From assembly GCA_903925005.1 (NCBI GenBank), contig CAIYDX010000402.1:1-64000 (forward strand): 64,000 nucleotides of DNA. Reading direction: 5' to 3'. This document shows, piece after piece, positions 58,232 through 64,000 of the stretch (positions are counted from its first letter, which is position 1; the number at the start of each line of letters is the position of its first letter). The position numbers and the translations under genes were made by a program. A model generated the notes under the pieces. The model did not search any database and had not been told where the DNA came from. It saw nothing but the letters and a program-made list of their open reading frames with translations. Source of the stretch: an uncultured Geobacteraceae bacterium (lineage in GTDB: Bacteria > Desulfobacterota > Desulfuromonadia > Geobacterales > Pseudopelobacteraceae).

Positions 58232-59236
58232 TCAGTTGCAGACACCGTTTCGTCCAGCTGCTTTTGCACGATACAGGGCAATATCGGCGCGTTTCAGCAG
58301 CGTTTCATCGCTGTCTTTCCCCGTTACTTCGGCAACTCCGATCGATAGAGTCATTGTGAGCTTGGCGCCATCGAGATGAAAACGGCTTCCCCGCACCTCC
58401 TCGCACAGCTTCCAGGCGACTTCCGTTGCCGCAACGGCGTCGCTTTTAACAAGAATGAGGGCATATTCATCGCCACCGAAACGGGCAAAAAAATCACTTC
58501 CCCGGAGTGAAGCCTTGATTTTCAACGCAACCCCCTTCAAAATCCGGTCGCCGGCCAGATGGCCGTGCGTATCATTAACAACCTTGAAGTTATCAAGGTC
58601 GATCATCAATAAAGAAAACGGCTCGCCGTACCGTTTGTGTAATGCGATCATCTCATTCAGCTTTTCATCGAAATAGCTTCGATTTGCCAAATGTGTCAAA
58701 CCGTCAATCCTTACCGCCGTGCGCAGAGTCTCGATCTGGCGCTGCTGTTCCAGCAGTGCCTCACGAGATTTGGTCAGCTCTCCCTTCAAGGTATTGTTTC
58801 TTGAAATCACATGGTCAATCTCCTTCAACAAAAGAGAATGCGCCTCGCTCAAGTCAGCCGTTGGGTCTATACTGTTCACGGAACTTTTCACATCCCCAAG
58901 CACCAGCGAAGAATCGCTGGCCGCCTTGTCCGCCCGTTGAATGTGCATCGCCATAATCAAAAGGATACTTCTGATCGTTTGCGCGGAATCGTACAGATCC
59001 TGTTCGCGCTGATCAACCGCATGAAGCTGATCAGCCGTCTCATCCCCCTCCTCCTCCGGGCGCCCCTCGACACCTGACCGCTTGCTGCAAATCCGGGCCG
59101 CCAGTGAAAACAGTTGTCGTATTGACCCGATAATATCAAAACTTTCTCCGGAACTGATCTTTTGGGCGACATACAGAATCATCATACCGGCTATCAGTCC
59201 GGATCCAAAGACAAGAAGATACGTTGATATGCTCAC
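58232..59236 (-). CDS. GGDEF diguanylate cyclase, membrane anchored
   Basis: DGLTHLANRSYFDEKL; FARFGGDEYALIL; N-terminal TM. Confidence 0.92.
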   Translation of the reverse strand: MSISTYLLVFGSGLIAGMMILYVAQKISSGESFDIIGSIRQLFSLAARICSKRSGVEGRPEEEGDETADQLHAVDQREQDLYDSAQTIRSILLIMAMHIQRADKAASDSSLVLGDVKSSVNSIDPTADLSEAHSLLLKEIDHVISRNNTLKGELTKSREALLEQQRQIETLRTAVRIDGLTHLANRSYFDEKLNEMIALHKRYGEPFSLLMIDLDNFKVVNDTHGHLAGDRILKGVALKIKASLRGSDFFARFGGDEYALILVKSDAVAATEVAWKLCEEVRGSRFHLDGAKLTMTLSIGVAEVTGKDSDETLLKRADIALYRAKAAGRNGVCN

Positions 59237-59456
59237 TAAGAAATCCTCCTAAACATCAAATCAAGAAAGAGATATTGTAATCGATCCAGTCAGAGTATCA
59301 AGTACTTTGTTTAACACACGGTATCATCAATATACTTGTCTGCATGAGAACAGAGAGAAATCTGATGCATCCGGCACGGCATATGCCTGTGAAAAATCAC
59401 TCCCGCAGGCACGCAAGATATGTTACAGTTGCATAATTTTACACAAGGACCATTTC

Positions 59457-60071
59457 ATGCTGATCCCTAACACATCCCCCACCTTTCTCCCGTGGGAGGA
59501 TAATGATCCATCTCCGATTTGGAGCGGGATATTTGGCAACAACAACCCCCTGGCGCTGGAAATCGGCTGCGGCGTCGGTGATTTTGTCGTACAGATGGCG
59601 GTTCTGCACCCCGACCTTAATTTTATCGCCCTTGATTTCTACAACAAAGGGTGCATAAAAACCTGCAAACGGATCGACAAGGCCGGGCTGACTAATGTGC
59701 GTGTACTGAGGGCCGAAGCGCGCAGTTTCATCGAAGCCTGCATTCCGGCGGGAACACTGCGAATGGTAGTCATCAACTGCCCCGATCCCTGGCCCAAACT
59801 GCGCCACAGAAAGAGACGCCTGGTCAATTCCGATTTCGTCAGCTATCTGTCGAACTTTATGCGACCGGACGCCGATTTGTACTTCGCCACCGATTTTGTC
59901 GATTACGGCCTGGATGTCGCCGAGTTCATGGCGGTTCAAACCGGATTCGTCAATCAGCTTGCTCCGGATACATTCCGTCATAATCTGGAAGGGTATCCGG
60001 TTTCAAAATACATGCGCCGTTTTCTGGATATGGGACAGCCGATTTACTACGTTCACTACCGGAAGATATAA
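59457..60071 (+). CDS. trmB: tRNA (guanine-N7-)-methyltransferase (TrmB-like)
   Basis: ALEIGCGVGDFVVQMA; VINCPDPWPKLRHRKRRLVNSDFVSYL; start set to ATG 59457 rather than 59307. Confidence 0.88.
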   Translation: MLIPNTSPTFLPWEDNDPSPIWSGIFGNNNPLALEIGCGVGDFVVQMAVLHPDLNFIALDFYNKGCIKTCKRIDKAGLTNVRVLRAEARSFIEACIPAGTLRMVVINCPDPWPKLRHRKRRLVNSDFVSYLSNFMRPDADLYFATDFVDYGLDVAEFMAVQTGFVNQLAPDTFRHNLEGYPVSKYMRRFLDMGQPIYYVHYRKI

Positions 60072-60093
60072 GGATTATTGGTTGGGAGACATC

Positions 60094-60441
60094 ATGAATG
60101 AGACTTCTTCACATACCGATCCCAGCTTTTTCAGGCCGCGCGGCGCTTCAATGCGGGGCGAGGTTCGCGTCATCAAACTTGTCCTGTCGGGGTGGCTGAT
60201 AGCCATTGTCGGCTTTCAACTTTTTGCATATCTTCTGGAAGTCAACTATTCCGCACTGTTGCTCGAAGAGCTTACCTTTTTCAATCTGCCGATTCAGTTC
60301 TGGCTGAGTGGCCAGCTTCTGCCGCTCTGGTTCATCATTCTCTGCGGGCTATTCAACATCTGGATGGACCGCCACACGGAACCATCGCAGGAAGGCTCGC
60401 TCCGTTTTCGCATAAGACCGGCCGACGGGGAGGACGAATAA
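60094..60441 (+). CDS. Small membrane subunit (DUF4212-like) accompanying an SSS symporter
   Basis: Two TM segments; directly abuts the symporter gene; ATG 60094 with GGGAGA RBS. Confidence 0.65.
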   Translation: MNETSSHTDPSFFRPRGASMRGEVRVIKLVLSGWLIAIVGFQLFAYLLEVNYSALLLEELTFFNLPIQFWLSGQLLPLWFIILCGLFNIWMDRHTEPSQEGSLRFRIRPADGEDE

Positions 60442-61971
60442 ATGGCCTCCGGAATTGTACAGCTCGTGCCGTTAGCCATTGTAGCCGGCATGTTTGCACT
60501 TTTCATCCTTTCCGGGCTGCGCAGTCGCTCCAGACAGGCCTCAGAATACGATTTGAGCGGCAGCTATACCGGACGAATCGGCATCGGAGCGGGCATCGCC
60601 AGCAACTGGATGAGCTCCGCCAGCTTTCTCGGCGTGGCCGGCATGTTTTACCTGAAGGGCTATTTTGCCATGACTTACATAGTGGGATGGACCGGCGGAT
60701 ATGTTCTGCTGCTGGTGCTGATCGCCACGCAAATCAGACGTTTTGGTAAATTTACGGCACCGGATTTTGTCGGTTTCCGCTATGAGTCCGACGCAGCCCG
60801 CACCCTGGCGGCGCTGATTTCGATAATCATCATGATTATTTTCTGCGCCGCCCAATTTCGCGGCATCGCGCTGCTGGTCTCGTGGCTTTTCGGTATCGGC
60901 TATATCCCGGCGGTTGTAGTTGGAACCTCACTGTTTGTATCATTTGTCGTAGTTTCCGGGATAATGGGAACGGCCCGCAATCAGAAGCTGCAGTATTTCG
61001 TGCTGATCACCACATTCATCCTGCCGTTGATGCTGTTGACCCGCAAGCTGGGCTATTTCTGGATTTTGCCACAGTTCGGCTACGGAGCGGCCATCGGCGA
61101 ACTGCAGCAGCAGTTCGGCCTTAACTGGTCGGAACCATTTGCCGGAACGTCTCTCTTCGAATGGCTTGCACTCTGCTTTACTCTGATGTTCGGCACCGCC
61201 GGAATGCCGCACGTACTCTCCCGGTTCTACATGGCTCCCGGCATACGGGATGCACGCTGGGGGGTAGTCTGGGGACTGTTCTTTATCGCCCTGATCTACT
61301 GGTCGGCTCCGGCGTACGGCGTACTGGCAAGGCTATTTGAAGCTCGCAACGGCCTGACCGTCAACATGGGCAACATCGATGCCGCCGACATGATCGTACT
61401 CTCGGCAGCCGGCCTGGGTGGGCTGCCGCTCTGGGCGGTCGGTCTCCTGGCCGCCGGAGGCATGAGCGCCGCTTTTTCTACATCAGCCGGAGTGTTGATG
61501 ACCGGTTCCGCTTCATTCTCGTTTGATATTTACCCGCGCCTGATTCGTCCCGGCGCTTCAGAACAGGATAAAGTCCGTGCCGCCAAAGTTTTTTTTCTGG
61601 TTATGGCTGTTATTGTAATGGCCCTGACCTTTCAGCCATGGGGAATGATCGCCGAGATTGCCGCTTTTGCCTTTGCAGTGGCCGGCAACACCTTGTTCCC
61701 GACTTTCCTGCTCGGAATATGGTGGCCCAGGGCCAATGCCGCCGGCATCATCTGCGGCATGCTGACCGGACTGGTCATCAGCTTTGTTCCCCTGTTTGCC
61801 GGCAATTCAGTGCCATTCATATCGCACCTGCTGCCATTCACATCATCAGCTTTTATCGGTGCACCTTTGGTCATAATCGTGATGATCGTCTCCTCATTGC
61901 TGACCGCACCGCCATCACCGGCCATCAGGCTCTTTATAAGCCGTGATGTGCATGATTGCCCTGAAGAATAA
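60442..61971 (+). CDS. Sodium:solute symporter family protein
   Basis: 509 aa, about 13 TM; GAGIASNWMSSASFLGVAGMFYLKGY; GTAGMPHVLSRFY; AGGMSAAFSTSAGVLMTGSASFSFDIY. Confidence 0.93.
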   Translation: MASGIVQLVPLAIVAGMFALFILSGLRSRSRQASEYDLSGSYTGRIGIGAGIASNWMSSASFLGVAGMFYLKGYFAMTYIVGWTGGYVLLLVLIATQIRRFGKFTAPDFVGFRYESDAARTLAALISIIIMIIFCAAQFRGIALLVSWLFGIGYIPAVVVGTSLFVSFVVVSGIMGTARNQKLQYFVLITTFILPLMLLTRKLGYFWILPQFGYGAAIGELQQQFGLNWSEPFAGTSLFEWLALCFTLMFGTAGMPHVLSRFYMAPGIRDARWGVVWGLFFIALIYWSAPAYGVLARLFEARNGLTVNMGNIDAADMIVLSAAGLGGLPLWAVGLLAAGGMSAAFSTSAGVLMTGSASFSFDIYPRLIRPGASEQDKVRAAKVFFLVMAVIVMALTFQPWGMIAEIAAFAFAVAGNTLFPTFLLGIWWPRANAAGIICGMLTGLVISFVPLFAGNSVPFISHLLPFTSSAFIGAPLVIIVMIVSSLLTAPPSPAIRLFISRDVHDCPEE

Positions 61972-63206
61972 TGGCTCTCCTGCTCTCTTCAAATGGCGGT
62001 AGCGTAACCGCCTGGCGAACGGCTGAAGATTTTACCGCCGCGTATCGGCAGACGCTGCTGGAGATGGCGGCTTCCGATCATGACAACAGCTCTGAAGCGG
62101 TTTTTTCGGAGACCTGCGCAGCGCTTGAAACCGCCATCACCACCCATCAGGACCTCCTGATGCGTCTGAACGGCCTGATCGAGGAGGTGGTCGCCGCGAC
62201 GGCGTCAACCCGACTGAACGAGTTGACCGGCGCCTACTACGGTGATCTGTACCGCCATTTTGGCCGTTTTCGCTCAGCATCCGCATTTTACCAGATGAGC
62301 ATGACGTTTTTGCGACAGATAAGCGCCGTTATCATTGCGCAGACCACCGATAAACTCGGCATCAGCGCCGATGATCTTCCTGAGATGGCGCTGATCGCAA
62401 TCGGCCCGGCGGGGCGCTGCGAGTATTCACCCTACTGCCCGTTGCAGATCCTGCTCGTTCATGGCGAAGCCACAGCTTCACAAATCCGGAACATCACCCG
62501 GTTCTGCCAAACCCTTCATGCCGGCTTTGAAGATGCCGGGCTGGCAATTGATCCGGTTGTCACCCCATGCAATGCGAACTGGCGTGGAACCTTGTCGGAA
62601 TGGCAACAGCGCGGTGAAGAGGGGCTGCATTCGCTGACGGATAATAAACTGATCGATTTTTGCCGCCTTATTGACCAATATCCGCTTTACCCGGTTGAAG
62701 GTCTTGCCGGAGAGTTAAAACAGATAAGCAGCACGATACTGAGCGGCAACCGCCCGGCACTGGCTAATATGATTGTGCGGATGACTTCGCTTTCCAATGG
62801 TATTGGTTTCATGGGAAGATTGAAACTCGAACGAACCGGCAGTGAACGCGGAAAGTTTAGTCTTCTGAACCATGGGCTGCTGCCGCTCTCAGCCGCTTTG
62901 TCAACGCTGGCTCTGATCAAGAAAAGTGCCGCGACCAGCAATTGCGAACGGATTCATGAGTTGTTGAAACGTCGGGAGCTTGATGCCGGGCAGGCGGAAA
63001 TAATGCTGGAAACCTGGCGGGAGCTGCACACCCTCCGCCTGAGCCTGGAGGATGCCTCCCGGACCGATGCATCGCCCAACCGACCGATAGTTATAAATCC
63101 GAACGAATTGACGGCTGAGCAGTTGCAGTCACTGAAAAAAAACCTGGAATCGGTTGCCGTAATCCAGCGCCATGTCCTGATCACCTTCTCCGGAATGGGA
63201 GAGTAG
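61971..63206 (+). CDS. DUF294-type putative nucleotidyltransferase-like protein
   Basis: ATG overlaps the symporter stop; DLPEMALIAIGPAGRCEYSPYCPLQILLVHG resembles DUF294 GSxGRxE-like region; C-terminal substrate-binding helices. Confidence 0.7.
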   Translation: MALLLSSNGGSVTAWRTAEDFTAAYRQTLLEMAASDHDNSSEAVFSETCAALETAITTHQDLLMRLNGLIEEVVAATASTRLNELTGAYYGDLYRHFGRFRSASAFYQMSMTFLRQISAVIIAQTTDKLGISADDLPEMALIAIGPAGRCEYSPYCPLQILLVHGEATASQIRNITRFCQTLHAGFEDAGLAIDPVVTPCNANWRGTLSEWQQRGEEGLHSLTDNKLIDFCRLIDQYPLYPVEGLAGELKQISSTILSGNRPALANMIVRMTSLSNGIGFMGRLKLERTGSERGKFSLLNHGLLPLSAALSTLALIKKSAATSNCERIHELLKRRELDAGQAEIMLETWRELHTLRLSLEDASRTDASPNRPIVINPNELTAEQLQSLKKNLESVAVIQRHVLITFSGMGE

Positions 63207-63212
63207 TGCAGC

Positions 63213-64000
63213 ATGATATTATCGCTTTCAACCGGATGTCTCTTTACGCTGCCGCTGCAAAAAATATTCGAGCTGGCAGTGGAATCCGGATTCGACGGGG
63301 TTGAGCTTATCATCAACCGGAATTTTCAAGGAATCAACCCGGTCAAGCTCATAACATCGCTTCAGCAGATAACCACGATCCATTCCATCCATGCCCCGTT
63401 TATGGATCTGGATGGTTGGGGCGGGCCCATCGGTTCAATCAAGCGTTCCGTGGCTCTTGCAGCTGAATGCAACATTCCGCTGGTCAATTTCCACCCCCCA
63501 TCCTGGATGGAGCTGGAAATCGGATTCTGGAGATGGCTCTACAGTGTGCATGATTTCCAGAAAGAGTTCGGACTGAATGGGGAAGTGACCATTACCATGG
63601 AAAACATGCCATGGGTCGGAAAGTGGAAGATCAACCCGAATATTTTATCCAATACTGAGCGGATGGTTAATTTTATCCGGGATCACAATCTGTACATGAC
63701 ATTCGACTGTACTCATATGGGATCGGGAAAAACAAACTTCATCAATGATTTTTTTCTCTGTTACGATTCGGGGCGCATTCGTAATATCCATTTTTCCGAT
63801 TATGGCCATGGTCGCGAACACCTGCTTCCAGGGCATGGAATTCTGCCGCTCACCCGGTTTCTTAACCACCTGCGCGCCTCGGAGTATCAAAGCACGGTTA
63901 CGCTTGAACTTGACCCGAGGGAACTCCCCAAGGGGGAACAAAATATTCTGGAAAGGCTGAAAGAGATACTCTCCTTCCTGCGCGAGGAAACCGGTCCCCA
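63213..64000 (+). CDS. Sugar phosphate isomerase/epimerase (xylose isomerase-like TIM barrel), 3' truncated by window edge
   Basis: Open frame MILSLSTGCLFTLPLQKIFELAVESGFDGVELIIN...HSIHAPFMDLDGW...NFHPPSWMELE...TMENMPW...HFSDYGHGREHLLPGHGILPL; absent from the ORF track because it has no stop in the window. Confidence 0.85.
   Translation, partial: MILSLSTGCLFTLPLQKIFELAVESGFDGVELIINRNFQGINPVKLITSLQQITTIHSIHAPFMDLDGWGGPIGSIKRSVALAAECNIPLVNFHPPSWMELEIGFWRWLYSVHDFQKEFGLNGEVTITMENMPWVGKWKINPNILSNTERMVNFIRDHNLYMTFDCTHMGSGKTNFINDFFLCYDSGRIRNIHFSDYGHGREHLLPGHGILPLTRFLNHLRASEYQSTVTLELDPRELPKGEQNILERLKEILSFLREETGP

Noticed and set aside
1-64000. CRISPR arrays, rRNA or tRNA genes
   Set aside because: No regularly spaced repeats, rRNA-like tracts or convincing T-loop/cloverleaf patterns were seen on reading; a tRNAscan/Rfam run would be needed for formal exclusion.

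Overview
The 64 kb window looks like a chromosomal segment of a Geobacter/Desulfuromonadales-type bacterium; this is inferred from gene content, not from a search. It starts inside the 3' end of groEL. Most of it is dense housekeeping and signalling content: hemH, a PPIase, LUD, comF and Rrf2 genes; hypE; lhgO/ygiD; transporters and a dipeptide epimerase; plsY; a UPF0182 gene; PBP1A; dapL/dapB/dapA; and a symporter block. I found no rRNA, tRNA or CRISPR array. The strongest accessory signal is a probable lone integron gene cassette at about 8006-8466. A GTTGGGC boundary precedes a 129-aa secreted ORF that resembles PliG-type lysozyme inhibitors. A 60-bp attC-like site follows, and its R'' arm mirrors the left boundary (TGTGGCCCAGC against TGTGGCCCAAC). 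Other points of interest are: a translationally coupled PIN-toxin/antitoxin-like pair inside the dapL-dapB interval; a signalling island at 32-45 kb with an MCP, two tandem orphan periplasmic binding proteins, a 28-aa His-rich micro-ORF and two hybrid kinases; a group II intron reverse-transcriptase remnant; an internally deleted NRDE gene; two related MITE-like palindromic elements; a 39-aa membrane micro-ORF; and a 34-bp perfect palindrome.
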